The notes below the pieces were generated by a model. It did no database searches. It was not told where the DNA came from and was given only the letters and a program-made list of their open reading frames with translations. Shown piece by piece: positions 44,900 to 56,919 of a DNA stretch of 64,000 nucleotides (the first letter of the stretch is position 1; each line of letters opens with the position of its first letter). This DNA comes from Seminavis robusta (taxonomy: Eukaryota; Bacillariophyta; Bacillariophyceae; Naviculales; Naviculaceae): NCBI GenBank assembly GCA_903772945.1, contig CAICTM010000289.1, positions 1-64,000 on the forward strand. The letters are read 5' to 3'. A program made the translations under genes and the position numbers.

Positions 44900-45535
44900 C
44901 GTTTGGAGTGGCACTTGCACCAGCTAGCAAAAACATATACAGAGGACTCACCATCATCGTCGCTACCCTTACCGGTAGTACCAGTGTTGGAGGAAACGGA
45001 ACAAATGGACATTGAATCCAAGATTATCCCTTCCATCCGCGAGGAACAAGAAAGCTCTAAATATTCACAGAAAACCAACATGTTGACGTCCGCCTTGTAA
45101 ACAGTGCGATCCAACCCAATGATTGCAAAGGGCAAAGTGGAAGTGGAAGTGTTGAAGATGAGTTGTTCGTCCCTAGTCTTGACCAGGTACTGGCCGCTCG
45201 TGGCTTCTCTTGGGCCGCGATGCAAATCTGGCAGCTTGGCTCACAGCCGAACTCAAATCTGGCCTACTAGAATGGGCACACAAGTACCGCAACCTGCCAA
45301 TGACGCTGTCATAGTTGAAGGTACAGATTGCAGGGTCACCATCATGCTTATCGTTTCGAAGAGTGTCAATTCCAGGAGTATCAACTCCAGGCAAGTCATT
45401 GCAACCCAGTGCATCCAGGATTCTGTCAATGCGGCCAGTCTGAGTCAATACGATAATCTCAGGATAGGTCTGGAATCGGAGTGCCATGGATCCGGGTTAG
45501 AACTACCCATCCTGGCATCATCACAATTGGCATAG
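44900..45535 (-). mobile_element. Ty1/Copia-like pol fossil
   Basis: On the minus strand the end of a Copia-type reverse transcriptase region is recognisable (FNYDSVIGRLRYLCAHSSRPD and SSAVSQAARFAS), followed by remnants of the part leading into RNase H. It is a short broken fragment with several breaks; LTRs were not found nearby. Probably old. The left limit is approximate. Confidence 0.7.
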
Positions 45536-46569
45536 GCCGCTTTCAACATGGCAGAATAGAACTTTCTCTCTGTTGCAGTCCGTGTACCAAAAGAGGACGA
45601 CTTAGGGATAGCCTATCAATCTGCACTATTATTTTCCAAAACCAGCTTTGAACCTGTTTTGTACTGCCATCGCAGCGTTAATTCAATTGTTTTCTACTAC
45701 CGGTATGCATAAGTCTTTACTTCAACTCATTCTCCTCTACTAATTAGAGATACCCACCGGTACCGATAGCTTCCAGGCAATTGGACGTTGGATGACAATC
45801 ACAGCCGGACGGCTGCCATGATGATCCACATGTTGCTTGCATTGCAAGGAAAGGGTACCTATGCATATTATAGTCTACCTGTAGAGGAATATTTGTAGCA
45901 ATCTTTGTCTTCAAATTCCATAATTTATAAAACAATCATCACTCGGTCACCACCCTGATCTCTGGCTAGTCGTTTCTGGCTAGCTACCGGTAGCTACCGG
46001 TAGTAGGCATGCAGATAGTTTGTAGATTCGCCGGCGAGCCCACCACTGCGGCCTTGTTGTGCTGCTTGGATTGTTTAGCTACCGGCAAACTAAACTTCAA
46101 CCCGCGTCGCATGGAAGCAGAGGGACGGCTCAGGGTAGCCTAGCTAGCTTATGCTTGATGCCATTGTAAGTTGCATCTGGTCCGGCTACCATCTCAAAGT
46201 GTCGGAACGAAGGGGTGCGAAAGATGTGAGCATCCGCAGAGTTGTACCGGTAGCCGATCAACCCATCAACGCAACTTGCTTCGCGCAACGCACTTATTAG
46301 ATCCAAAAATCTGGCCGTTCCTATGCGGGAACCCAAGATTAAGCTTCATTATGAGAGGCTTGGACTCCCACGGTCTAACTAGTTTTGATCACACTTGCCA
46401 AATACCCAAGCCGTGTGGCCGAAAACTTGTTCCCAGTTTTCCGGTAGAGCTGAAACGGATTCGGATGTTGTTGCAACGGTGTTATCTAGATTAGCAACGG
46501 TAGCACGACGTGGTAACAGGCACGTCAAGATGCAAGCGAATTGGGAATCTATGGTATCCCATTTTGACC
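45536..46569. other. Spacer upstream of the MATE-like gene
   Basis: No gene supported. A minus-strand frame at 46336-46130 (FLDLISALREASCVDG) looks weakly protein-like but has no ATG. gctaccggtagctaccggta near 45984 is another palindrome cluster. Confidence 0.4.
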
Positions 46570-49500
46570 ATGAACGCTTCTTTGTCGCCGACCGTCAGTG
46601 CCCTCAGACCAACTTCGGTAGTTGACCGAGAGTATGGGACAACTCCACCGGCAGTCGAAACGGAGGCACCGGTGGCCATCTATAGCGACTATGAGCCTCG
46701 TACGAATGATCCCGGGCCATTTCTGTGGGCGTTTGTCCTGGGCGTGTGCTTGGTGACTTACCTGGTCCTCTTGCCGCTAGTCGTGGGAATCAAGAAACGG
46801 TGCTGCTCAGGCGATCACAATGACACGAACAGCATTGTGAGCTCTGGAGGTAGTCGAAAGAGACGGCGGTTCAAAAAGGGATTCACTGGGCTCTTGGTGA
46901 ATGGCGGGGATGAAGACGCTGAAGCGGGCGATGCTTTAAAGGGCTTTTGGGATCAGTTTCAAGACGAAGAGTATTCCGCGACTCCCAGTAAACCCTCCAT
47001 GAAATACCCCGAAATTGAGGTTCAGTGGCATGGCTCTCGCCAGCACAATCAGCAACAGCAACAGTCGCTGAAGGGCAATGCATCTTCGTCCTCGATTCTA
47101 GGGTCTTTGGCGGTGCTCCTAACGTCCGTATTGGAGCTTCACACTCCGCAGCTGCGTTCCTTCTTCTATCGTCAGAGGCAACTACGTCGGAAACGGGCGC
47201 TTCATTGGTTCCTGAGAGAAGAAAGTACGAGCTACAACAGCCATGATACTACCGTGGATTCCAACAATGATGGGATCGACGCTTCAGACTATCCGCTCTT
47301 AAGGGGAAACAACGGCGCTGCGTGGGCAAAGAGTATCTTGGGATGTTGCGCAGACAAAAAGCTCATCAAAAGAATGACAAGACTTATGAAACAGTTTGTC
47401 ACTCCAACGCTTTGTCAGGGTATTCTTCAGATTGCTACCCTCGTGATCCTTGGACTGACTCTCCGTAGCACTAGCGACCTTGCAGCCTACGTTATTGTTC
47501 AAGTCTTGATCGTGAAATGGACACTAAATGGAGTCTCTAGTGCATGGTTTGGAGCCTTGCAAAAGCTGACAAGGTCCAACTTTACAGGAACACAAACAGG
47601 ACAATACACGCAAATCACAATGTTCCTTCTAGTAACATTCTCAATGCCGCTCTGGGTCATATGGACACTGTCCATTACGCCGGTCCTCCAATGGTTGCAG
47701 ATGGATGAACAAACCATCAGCGCGGCTGTGGACTACACATACATTGCCCTCGTGCTCAATCTACTCAAGGGCTTGTCTGAATGCGTACATTTTTTGCTGG
47801 TACGAGCCAAGCACGGGACATACAGTACGACTATGATCTTGTTGGAAGAAGCCTTTGTTCTGGTTGCCATTGCGCTTTGGACCTGGCTGGACAAGGCTGA
47901 TCTCGTAACATTTGGATTGGTACAGTTGGAATTGGCCGTTACGTTCTTGGTGTGGAATGTCGGAGTTGCCTTGTACTCGGGATGGCTACAAGCCTACCAG
48001 GGAGGCTTGTTGGGTGCCTGTTCCGCGACCGATCGAAAGGTTCTTTCCGCCGTGATGGAAACAGCCATTCCAATGATTCTAGGAAACGTCTTTCTGGGGA
48101 GTACGGTACGTGTGTAGCATGAACTCAATGAGGTTGTTCCGTTGTTCCATTTACACGTTCTCATTGTTCCTTTGGCTCGACTTGGTTCTAAATAGTGGGA
48201 AATCTTGATGTTTTTGGCTGCGTAAGTTGTACCAGTGAACTACGGACCTCGAACGTCTCTTCATCTGTTGCTCTAGGACTTCACTCAACCTGTATCTTTT
48301 GCCTCTGCAGATTCTTGGGGCCTGCTGAATTCACGGCTTGGTGTATTTTGGGAGTGCTATGGGAAGCGTTGACATCATGGTTGGAAGGGATGGCATGTGT
48401 TGTTAGTTTGCGCTGCGAAGCACTGATGTTGTTGGGAAGGCACGAGCACGCATTACAATCATCCATCAAGGCCACAGTGGGATTGATCGCATTGCCGGCG
48501 GTCCTTCTGGCACTGGCACTCTTTGCCATCCCAGAGGGCGTCCTGGCGACATGGATCACGCGAGATGAAACACTCCAAAGTCTCTTGACCGATTTGCTGC
48601 CTCTCTTGGAGATTGGTCTAGTTGTGACAGCGATAGGATACGTCACTTGGGCACTGATGAACGTTCAGGGACGCAATCACGTGGCGGCCTTTGTCGCGTG
48701 GCTTGCAACTTGGTTTGTCGCCATTCCGTTGGCAACAACCTTTAGCGTACACCTGTTGCTGGACTTGCAGGGGCAAACTGTGTCTTTCATTCTGGGAAGC
48801 TTGTTGATGGGCGCCATTCAATGCTGCCTTTTCGTCACTTTTCAATGGGATGAATCTGCAAAAGATATTGCCACTACAACAACCCTGGGACATTCTATAC
48901 AATCATCGAATCCTTCCTCGCAGAAATCCCCTCCGCTTCTTCCTAGGCCTCCTAGACCTTCACCTCCTCGACATCCACGACATCTGACATCCAAAGTTAG
49001 GGACAACGAACAAAGCACAGCGGGATCGAGTCAAAGTGCAGCGGAGATTGAACAAAGACGCTTTCAAAGGGATAGGGCCTGGTCGACCACGTCAAGGTCC
49101 AAGCATTCCTCAGATGCGCCAGACCCCGGTTTCGACCAGCCATCAACGTCATCTTCTTCTGATTCCGAAATCTTTGACGATCTGGAAGACTACGATCTTG
49201 GGGCGCCGTTTGATGAAATTGATGCGCAGTCCAACGAAGCTTCTTCCTGGCACATTAGTGATGACAGCACTCTTTCCACTGGAGGATCCTCCCTTCTAAC
49301 CATGTCAACCTTTAGTGGTGGCCCCTCAACTCTCTCTTCCAATAGCGGCACCATGTCCTCCTCTCAACAGAACACAGTCCCGACAATTTCAAGAATCTAC
49401 TCTATGGATTCGGGCTCCAGTCCCAACAGTACCAAGGCAAAAGCACGAAACATGAGCTCGTTGCTCAGTATTACCAGGTCTGCTGGCCCCATGAGTCCGG

Positions 49501-50123
49501 TCCAAGAAGAAGCCAGCACTGCGAGCAGTGCCAGTATGACCTTTAGTGATTGGATGGCAGCATCGGTTAGTAGTGCCGGCTCCATCACCAGTAATGGTTC
49601 CAAACGTCAAATCGGGAGCCGTCGGCGGTCCGACCTTGGCTATCTCAGCGAAGATGCCCTTGCCAAGAAGCAGGAAGAGCTGTCGAAAATGCTAAACGCG
49701 TTGAAAGCAACCCGCCGGTACGAGTTGAATCGTTCCAAGCTACGTATCCTGGAGGAACTGAGATGGATGTTACTCGAGTCGCCGGACATTTTCGAAATCA
49801 AGCATCTGGAGCGCATCATTGGTTTGCTGCAGGTGGACGAAGATTGTCGCAAGGAACTCTGGTCTCCCCTCTGTCAGTACTTGCCAGGTCCTCTCCGACG
49901 AATGGGGCTGGACCGGCTCTTGCAGAACGACTATTTGGGTCCACATCATCTCAAAGCACGGATGGACAAGTTTGTGCTCGACAGCCGGCTGGGTGATGCC
50001 AGCGCCAATGGCAGCGCCCAAGACGACGTCGATTCCTACGTGGACGATGAGAAAGTTCACCGAGCATGTGAACTACCGACCGTGCAATTTGGGTTTCCGT
50101 CGTGCTTTGCCATGCAAAAGTAG
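46570..50123 (+). CDS. MATE-like transporter with long cytosolic tail, three exons
   Basis: ATG 46570 (an upstream GTG in frame is not a likely start). Exon 1 is 46570-48105, exon 2 48196-48221 and exon 3 48311-50123. Introns of 90 and 89 bases are GT-AG. Exon 2 is only 26 bases and supplies WEILMFLAA, which joins ...VFLGST to FLGPAEFTAW. The product is 1124 residues. An N-terminal single membrane segment (near 47-75) and a long loop precede about ten to twelve membrane segments arranged as in MATE exporters (second half: VGLIALPAVLLALALFAIP, YVTWALMNVQGRNHVAAF). Residues 705-1124 form a Ser-rich tail ending in a charged helical domain (ELNRSKLRILEELRWMLLES). MATE proteins export organic cations or acids against Na+ or H+; the substrate here is unknown. 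The extra segment and tail are unusual for the family. Confidence 0.85.
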
Positions 50124-50384
50124 TGACGAGGGGTGGATTTAATCATTCATTCTCCGGTGGCGCTACTGTAGTATACGAGGGTACCTTTTGTTCTGTAAAG
50201 CAATGTTACATTATTATTATTGGATGTTATAATTAGTGAATTGGACGAGGAGAGTGATTCGATCGACTCGGTCCATTAGTTCAAACGTAGAATCCGCTCG
50301 TGTTAGAATCGAAGAGACAATGATGCGGCTGAATCGAATCGGAACATAACATTGTAGAACACGCAGCGGATGGAGGGCACGACT
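50124..50384. other. Spacer between convergent genes
   Basis: Probable 3' side of the MATE-like gene. No gene. Confidence 0.45.
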
Positions 50385-51255
50385 TTAGATACGGGTAGGG
50401 TACATCACATACGGGCTGGTCCACTCTGCAGCTGGCAAGCCCTGGTTGACGCCCTCCTCATCATCTACGGTTGTAGGCCCCTCGACGAGGCTGCTTGCCT
50501 TGAGTTTCGGGGTCTTGTCGCGACGCTCGGTGACTTCGGGGAGGGTCTTGGGACCTGCCTTGTGGAGAGACCAATACAACCAAAGGACACCTGCCAGTCC
50601 ATCAACCACAAGACGAGGATGGGGAAGAAGAAGAAGGAACGCCTTCAAAAAGATTTGGGAAATCACGTTTCGGACAAAACCGATAAGGAGGTGGGCGACC
50701 TTGGTATAGAACTTTACAATGGCCTCTTCAGCCATGCTCCGGCGTCTTCGGCTTGTCTTCTGTCATGTTGGTTGAGAAGTTGGTCTGAACGATGGCATCT
50801 TGAGCGACTGCACCAGTACCAACTTGCGAAATCTGGGTGGTGGAATCGTCGACGGAAGAAAGGATGTCTCGGACGAAACCTTCATGCTCCGGCGTCTTCG
50901 GCTTGTCTTCTGTAGCGGACACGGCTTCTTGAGTGACTACGCGCGCGAGGGTGGTGTTCTTGCATGTGCGGTGATGCTTGGAGAGTTGGGGGGTGGCATA
51001 GAACTGGATCCCGTCCAAGAGAAGCAGACAAAGCAAAAGAAGAAGGAAAATCTTGCCTCGACGCACGGTGCTGTAGGACAGGAAACATCCAGCTGGTGGA
51101 AGCATAGAAGACGATCCATGCCAGTCCGTCGTTTCATGCAGGAGTACGCGGATGAAGACTGCGATCGTGATGGCGATCATGCACAAAGGAACCTTCAACC
51201 AAGGCTGATTACAGGTAGGGAACAAGCAGAAAAGAGACAGCGCGGACGCTATCAT
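50385..51255 (-). pseudogene. Unrecognised membrane-protein family, copy B (one frame break)
   Basis: ATG 51255 opens a frame with two membrane segments (KVPLCMIAITIAVFIRVLL and GKIFLLLLLCLLLLDGIQF), then a lumenal or cytosolic part with SKHHRTCKNTTLARV, EDKPKTPEHEGFVRDILSS and TNMTEDKPKTPEHG, and a stop at 50728. The neighbouring frame continues the same protein: EEAIVKFYTKVAHLLIGFVRN, a third hydrophobic stretch, and KLKASSLVEGPTTVDDEEG, ending at 50385. Copy A at 54109-54949 has the matching blocks in the same order, which shows that the two frames here were once one. EDKPKTPEH is repeated inside this copy. I do not recognise the family. The break could also be an assembly error. Confidence 0.55.
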
Positions 51256-51479
51256 CTTCACGACGACAAAAGTCGTGAACGTCGTGTTTTGAAGAAGAGT
51301 TTGTTTCCAGAAAGATCACTTTCTCTATGACGGATCACTCATGACTGAGGACTTGACTGCCACCCACATACATGTACAAAAGTGCCCCTCCGTGCGGTTA
51401 GCAAGTTGCCGCTGAGCATTGAGCCCTCGCACAATAATGCAACCACACGAAACGAGCATACCGGTACAAACAACCACCC

Positions 51480-51833
51480 GGGAGATGTTAAAATAAGCGG
51501 GAATTCTCCGTTTTTTAAACACCACCAGCTTTTTCCCTGCTTTGTTTAACACCACCAGTTTTCTTCCCCTTTTGTTTAACACTAAGGCAAACAAGCTGTA
51601 AACATGCTGTATCATGAAACCAAAGAAATAATGAGAGTTTTGATTCAGGCATCACAAGAAACTCTTGTTTCTCCAAATTGACTAAGTGTGTGTTCAAATA
51701 CGGGACTGAAGGACAATAGAGCTAGGGAGCAAAAAGTGGATGTTAAAGCTTTGGGTAAGTGTGTGTTAATCACTGATGAATAAACTGGTGGTGTTCAAAA
51801 AAGCGAGAATTCCCGATTCTTTTAACATCTCCC
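51480..51833. mobile_element. MITE with 49-base terminal inverted repeats
   Basis: The left end (gggagatgttaaaataagcg... from 51480) and the reverse complement of the right end (from 51833) agree at 44 of 49 positions by my count. Shared blocks are gggagatgttaaaa, cgggaattctc, a run of six t, and aacaccaccag. The total length is 354 bases. Just inside the left end, aacaccaccag recurs. The interior has no coding frame, so it would depend on a transposase elsewhere. No clean target-site duplication is seen; the flanks are GC-rich (cccaccc / cgatcg). The superfamily is uncertain. Confidence 0.85.
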
Positions 51834-53182
51834 CGATCGTCTAGATACGTTGGTTACTCTCCGTGACTGGTTGGTCTTTATGTTTGTTAGTGACGTGTGT
51901 GAATCTCTTGCGAGAAATGGTGTATTGTAGAGGAGCTCCAGTACATGTATGGCTCAATCCTGCATAATACCACCAGAATATTTGGATGCTCGCATATTAG
52001 TCGGAGAAATTAAGTGTAAAATTGTTATACGATTTTAGCAAAAAGTGACTGAACTAATTAAGTTTACTCACAAACTTACCATCTCTGAGACCTGTAGCTC
52101 CCTTGATCCTTTGCAGCTGAATCCTATCCTGTTGAGGCTGAGCAGTGTCATTGAGAGGTAAGCTGGCAGCACTTGCTAGGCTGCCCCGCATCATGAAGGA
52201 TTAACATCGGTACCAACACCAGGAGCTGGAAACTCTGTAAGCATCCTCATCTCTTGTAGATCTACCCTGATCCTTTCAAGAATTTCTTCACAAGAGAAGC
52301 TACAGCTACAGGTGAACAGTCCCAGTGAATCAGAGCTCGAGTGGGTTGTAGATTTCCAAGAAATCCTACTTTTGACTCGAAATTGAGGAACCTACCACCT
52401 GGACGTCCAGCGAATCGAATCAATCGTCGCGACGGATCGGCACGTAGTATGTTCACCGGTATAGGTGTGCTGATTCCGGCTCATTTTGTGAGGAGGAAAA
52501 GGTCAAGTCATTAGGAGAACTGAAAGAATCTAAAAGAGCAGCAGAAGTAAATCCTACTCAGTATGGACGGTCTCTTGGTGGAACCCATCGGCTATTATTT
52601 CCTTTGTCCTGTACTTGCACTCCAAACTCACTTATAAGAACATTCTAAATTCAGTGCAGTCCTGGTTTTCTTACTGTGCTGCACCATTTTGGCCCCTCAC
52701 TTTCATACTAACTAAGCTGCTAGGTCAAGCAGGTTAGTTGGATTCACCCAGTGGACCTGGCTTGGGGTCTTGGGGTGCACTCGAGTACCATACTAGCTAG
52801 AGGATAGCTGCATAGCTGCATACAATGCTCCAGAGTACAGTGGTAAATCGTGTTACCGGTACTATTAATAGCGGTTTCCTGCAGCCACGAGCTCTGAAAC
52901 CAGCTCTTACTTGAAGCTGTAACTCCACGAAGTCACTGTTTCTACTCTGGGTCTGAAAGTTGAAGTAGAGACAACGACTTTAACTCTTGTGCGACTCCTT
53001 GGAACGTTTTGACGCTCGACGGAACGACTGGATGTCGAAGGAACGGTCCAAGAAGACTGGACGATTGAAAGCCTTTGTGTGTTCCCGTCGCAAACTAAAG
53101 TCACTTTGCCTCACATTTTGAGCCGTTGTCAGTGCAGTGCTTCCAGCCCATAACAAGCACAAGAACAAGCACATCATAGATC
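51834..53182. other. Gene-free stretch
   Basis: No gene supported. The segment 52611-52650 (ccaaactcacttataagaac) resembles 60540-60570 (ccaaactcgcttataagaat), a possible short dispersed repeat. Confidence 0.4.
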
Positions 53183-54016
53183 ATGGTATCCAAGAAGTCT
53201 GCGAGGAAGAGGCAACAAAGGAGGATGGCAGCTGATAATGCAGCTGAGCTTGCACCCACTCCTCAAGGTGGCAACCAGCCCACCAAAATCCTCACCCATT
53301 CCCCTGCTGTTGACACTGATGGTTCAGTGGCTTCTTTGATGGGAGCAGGGATCCCCAAGAGGTGCTCACACCTGCTACCGGTACAACCACCACCCCTTCT
53401 TCTACCAATGACGATGTCCTTCAAACCATTCTCAAGCGTATGGCGGATGCCCTACAGATGGATGGGTCCATCAAGGAGTCCCTCAGTCAGCTTGATGCAA
53501 GGTTTCAACAACACTTTGACTCCATGGAGATCAGCCATAGGTTCTATGAGTCGAGCTTGGACCAATCAACACAGTAGTCCAGGAACCACATGGTGTCGAG
53601 GAACAGGCATATAATAAACCTTTGGCCGAGGCTGATCAGGGTGTACTCTGAGCGTCCTTTCAGCACCATGCCTGGAGAAGACAACAACGCTGGAGGGGGC
53701 GTTTGCTTTGAAGCCAGACGGAAGCACCTACATTGATGTTGCTGCCTACCTCAATGGAGATGGATCCCACCCAGTCAAGGTTCCTTCCAGGAAGGAGAAA
53801 GCATTCAAACCAACCCACCCACCCACTCCAGTACACGGGGAGAGTTTTCCTCAGTGTTGCATCGGAACAAGAGGTGCGAGGAGAGGCAAGTTCTGAGAGG
53901 TTGTTTGAAGAAGTCAAAGAAAGTTCTGAGAGCTTCTTTGAGAGTGGGAATGAACTGCTACCGGTACAGTACGTTCCCTGCCTCACATGTAGAGTTGATG
54001 GGAACGAGGTTTGATC
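53183..54016 (+). pseudogene. Broken ORF of uncertain origin, possibly retroelement gag-like fossil
   Basis: ATG 53183 opens a basic start (MVSKKSARKRQQRRMAAD). Further protein-like pieces follow, such as a helical stretch (LQTILKRMADALQMDGSI) and DGSTYIDVAAYLNGDGSHPV. They are spread over more than one frame with a few breaks. The composition recalls gag-like first ORFs of diatom LTR elements, but no zinc knuckle or other diagnostic motif is visible, so a host origin is possible. It abuts and partly overlaps the 3' side of membrane-protein copy A on the other strand. Confidence 0.3.
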
Positions 54017-54108
54017 GGAATGGCGACAATGGCCAAAAGGCCGAGAGACGCAGACAAAAACAAAAACCGAAGGAAAGCGTTGCGTTGACACTCGACGCTC
54101 GACGCTAG

Positions 54109-54949
54109 CTAGCGAACTGCGTCGTGGTGGTACTGGTACCGGTTCGTCTTGTTGGGAGGAAAACACTTGTGTACGGCAGCGCGTCGAACACGATGAGTGC
54201 CAGTCCATGCAAAAGTAGAGCCGGTAACAATATACTGTGACTGGCCCATCGACGAGGCTGTTGACGTTGGTGGTCTTGATTTTAGTGGTCTTGGCCTTGC
54301 AATTGGAGGTGTTGTTGGCGGTGGCGGGGCCACGCTTGAGAACTGCCTTGATGAGAGAATGCAAAACGTAAATGAAGAGACAAACCAGCCCACCAATCAA
54401 AAGAGGGTACGAGACAAATGTAGAAAGGATATCTCGGACGAAACCGTTGAGGAGATCAGTGGCCTTGAAGGCGGCCTCTTCATGCACCGGAGGAGTCGTG
54501 GTCTTGTTGGCCGCTAGAATACGCTGCTTGGCTGCCTGGGCTGCCTGGACCGTCTGAATGATTGCTTCAAGATCGTGCATGTCTTCATGATGGTTGTGAC
54601 CTTGTTCAATCTGGAGGATAGCCTTCTTGGCGATGGAAACGTTGGTGAGCTTCCGCTGGACAGTCATGTTGGGGCCATGCTCCGGAGCCTTCTTCTTCTC
54701 GTCGTTGAACAGCTTCTGGACCTCCACGTGATACTTGCGTTTCTCGGCTAACTGAATGATGGCGTCGAGATCTTCCAAGGTGTCATCGTGGTCGTCGCTT
54801 GGCTCAAACAGGAGGATGACATTCCAGGCGGTGGTGAGGTCGGCCGTCGGTAGGACGGTTGTGTTGTGATGCTCGGCGAATTTGGACGAAGGGTCGAACT
54901 GGAGGCCGCTCGAGAGAAGCAAAGAAACCAGAAAAATGACGAACACTTT
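54109..54949 (-). pseudogene. Unrecognised membrane-protein family, copy A (incomplete)
   Basis: Minus-strand frame with a hydrophobic start (VFVIFLVSLLLSSGLQF), then FAEHHNTTVLPTADL, acidic helices (DDTLEDLDAIIQLAEKRKYH, MHDLEAIIQTVQAAQAAK), EKKKAPEHGPNMT, LNGFVRDILSTF, a second hydrophobic stretch (LLIGGLVCLFIYVLHSLI) and TNVNSLVDGPVTV. Copy B at 50385-51255 matches at the HH-NTT, KxPEHG, GFVRDILS, hydrophobic and SLVxGPxTV blocks, in the same order. A stop lies right before VFVIF and no ATG is in frame, so the 5' exon is missing, out of frame or elsewhere. Past VDGPVTV the frame runs on but loses resemblance to copy B, so the original end is lost. It may be anchored in a membrane with the acidic helices outside; function is unknown. 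Confidence 0.5.
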
Positions 54950-55029
54950 TTAGATTCATTGATTGAAGCCTTGCTGCTGCTGATGATCTTGTTGTCGACA
55001 ACGTTGCTTGTACGTACTACGACTATCAA

Positions 55030-55936
55030 GTTCTCGCGCAGTTGACTTCGGAAGGTCCTCCCACATATCTTTGGCTGGCGAGGTCACCGACTGGTGCTTG
55101 CTTTTCCTTTTCCTCCTCCTCCTCCATGAGAGACAATCGACGGATCCAGCGAGCTACCCGTTTTTTGTCTACAGTACGACGAGGTCACCGACTGGTGCTT
55201 GCTTTCTCTTGCGAGGCCGCCTGCTTGCTCTTCTGATGCTCTGCTCTGTTCTTACATGTCCACGAGCTTAAACTGTCCTTACGGTGAGATCACCACCTGG
55301 GGCTACTCAAAGTGTTGCTGTCTGCGCTGCGTTGCTCTAGCTGTATTCGATTCGTAGCTGCACGAATTTCAACAGTGGAGCTCTCTCCCAGCTCTAACTA
55401 CCGGTATACAGTACCAGGCTGTTCGGTACGCTGAGGAGAGGCAATTTTTGCCAGAAAATTTTCCATTTGCACACACACAGTTGTTGCAGCCCACGTAAAG
55501 CAAGCTCGAGCATCCTACGGCACCAAACAAACAAACGTTCGAACAAATAAAGATAAAGGAAAGAAAGAATGGAGAGGAGCCAGAAAGAAAGAATGAAATG
55601 AAAAGTATATGCTCCCGCCAGCAAACGATCCAGTTGTTCCTTCATCTTGGTCCACGATGGCAGCAGTACCTCCGTCCCGCAGGAATGTAAACACAGTGGT
55701 TGTTGCTCCCAAAGTTTAGCACTTGCAAGCCACCCACCCAGTGGAGTGCATCTCTGACGGGAAATCACTTTCTATATGCCACATGAGCCGTGTATATCAA
55801 GCGAAAACAAACAAGCAACTGAAGGAGGATGGTTGCTGGCGGCTACTATATATGTACTATATATGTATTATTGGTATTGCGGACACATGAGTGGAAGTCG
55901 TTTCGTTTAGTCTACAGCCGGCCCCGGATGGTTCTT
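55030..55936. other. Spacer with a short duplication
   Basis: gcgaggtcaccgactggtgc occurs near 55077 and its near copy near 55179. Between and after them the plus strand reads TRFLSTVRRGHRLVL, which resembles CFLSYSTVRRGKIFL of membrane-protein copy B, so this may be an inverted fragment of that family. No complete gene. Confidence 0.4.
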
Positions 55937-56494
55937 TCAAAGCAAGCTGGGGCACAAGGCAGCAGCTGATCTTGGTTTGGGTCGTACCGGTAGCCCACCG
56001 TGTCGTTTGGGTGAAAGACGGCATCGGGGAAGGGCCCTGGAGGTGCACGACAATGAACCTTCCTGTTCGAGCTCACTTGGATTGGGCAAGAAGGGCACGG
56101 AAACAATAAGAGCTCGAGGTGTCTGTTCGTAATAGCTGGTTGCTGTACAGGGCGCAGCACTTTCTAGTGTTCTCTGGGAGTCGACACGCACGGACAGAGT
56201 CGTCTTGGGCAGTGGAATCGACTTGAGGTAGGAATGCCGTCGGTTGCTCATGACAGATACGGGACTTCTTCTTGAGGAGGAAGGCCCTTGTTGACTGTAT
56301 TGTTCCAAAGAATCGAGAGGAGGCAAAAAGATATCTTGATTCTTGGAGAGCATCCTGTCTGTCGAATGGTAAGAGTCTGCAGTACACACGAGAGGAGGAG
56401 GACTGGAAAGCTCAGAAGAGGAGGGACAGGAGGGAGTGGCCATGAAGAATGTTGGCATGTCTATGTTGTCGTCGAGGGGAAGAAAATGGGTCAT
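55937..56494 (-). CDS. Unrecognised Ser/Pro-rich small protein
   Basis: A frame of 185 residues from ATG 56494. The first half looks credible: MTHFLPLDDNIDMPTFFMAT, DIFLPPLDSLEQYSQQG, SVMSNRRHSYLKSIPLPK. It is Ser/Pro-rich, with one basic patch and no membrane segment. The second half is less protein-like and may be intron or spacer, so the true end is uncertain. No family is recognised. It lies upstream of, and is read away from, the LTR element that begins 425 bases to the right. Confidence 0.4.
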   Translation of the reverse strand: MTHFLPLDDNIDMPTFFMATPSCPSSSELSSPPPLVCTADSYHSTDRMLSKNQDIFLPPLDSLEQYSQQGPSSSRRSPVSVMSNRRHSYLKSIPLPKTTLSVRVDSQRTLESAAPCTATSYYEQTPRALIVSVPFLPNPSELEQEGSLSCTSRALPRCRLSPKRHGGLPVRPKPRSAAALCPSLL

Positions 56495-56919
56495 GGTGTT
56501 TGCTTTGCTTTTATAGAAGAGTTTGAGAAAGGGTGCGAAAGACGTGAAAAGGGCTGCCTACTGTCCTGCAATTCGATCGGCAAGAATTTGAAATTGTGAG
56601 AGTTGGTTGGCAGCTGCTGCAACAAAGCAATGGCTGGCAATTGAAGCAGAAATCTTGTCACACAATGACAAACCCCATGGGAACTCTTCGGATTGATATC
56701 TCCCTCCTTCACTGGGAACAATGACGAGCAACGCGAACAATCTCATTGAAATTGACTTCTCATCCATAAGACTCCTGTATCTGGCGTTTCACCTGTTGCC
56801 GGGTTGTGTGCTCTCATGCTGGGTTTCGCTCTCAACCAGGTCCTATGCATAGTTGCGAGATACCTTTACCGTAGTACTTCTAGCTGTACTTCTCCTCCAG
56901 AGTAGCAAGTAGCAAGTAG
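56495..56919. other. Spacer before the LTR element
   Basis: No gene. Ends with a short tandem run of agtagca just before the left LTR. Confidence 0.5.

Noticed and set aside
53660-54108. C-terminal extension of membrane-protein copy A
   Set aside because: Resemblance to copy B stops near 54109 and the remainder is antisense to another protein-like stretch, so it was not counted as part of the family protein.
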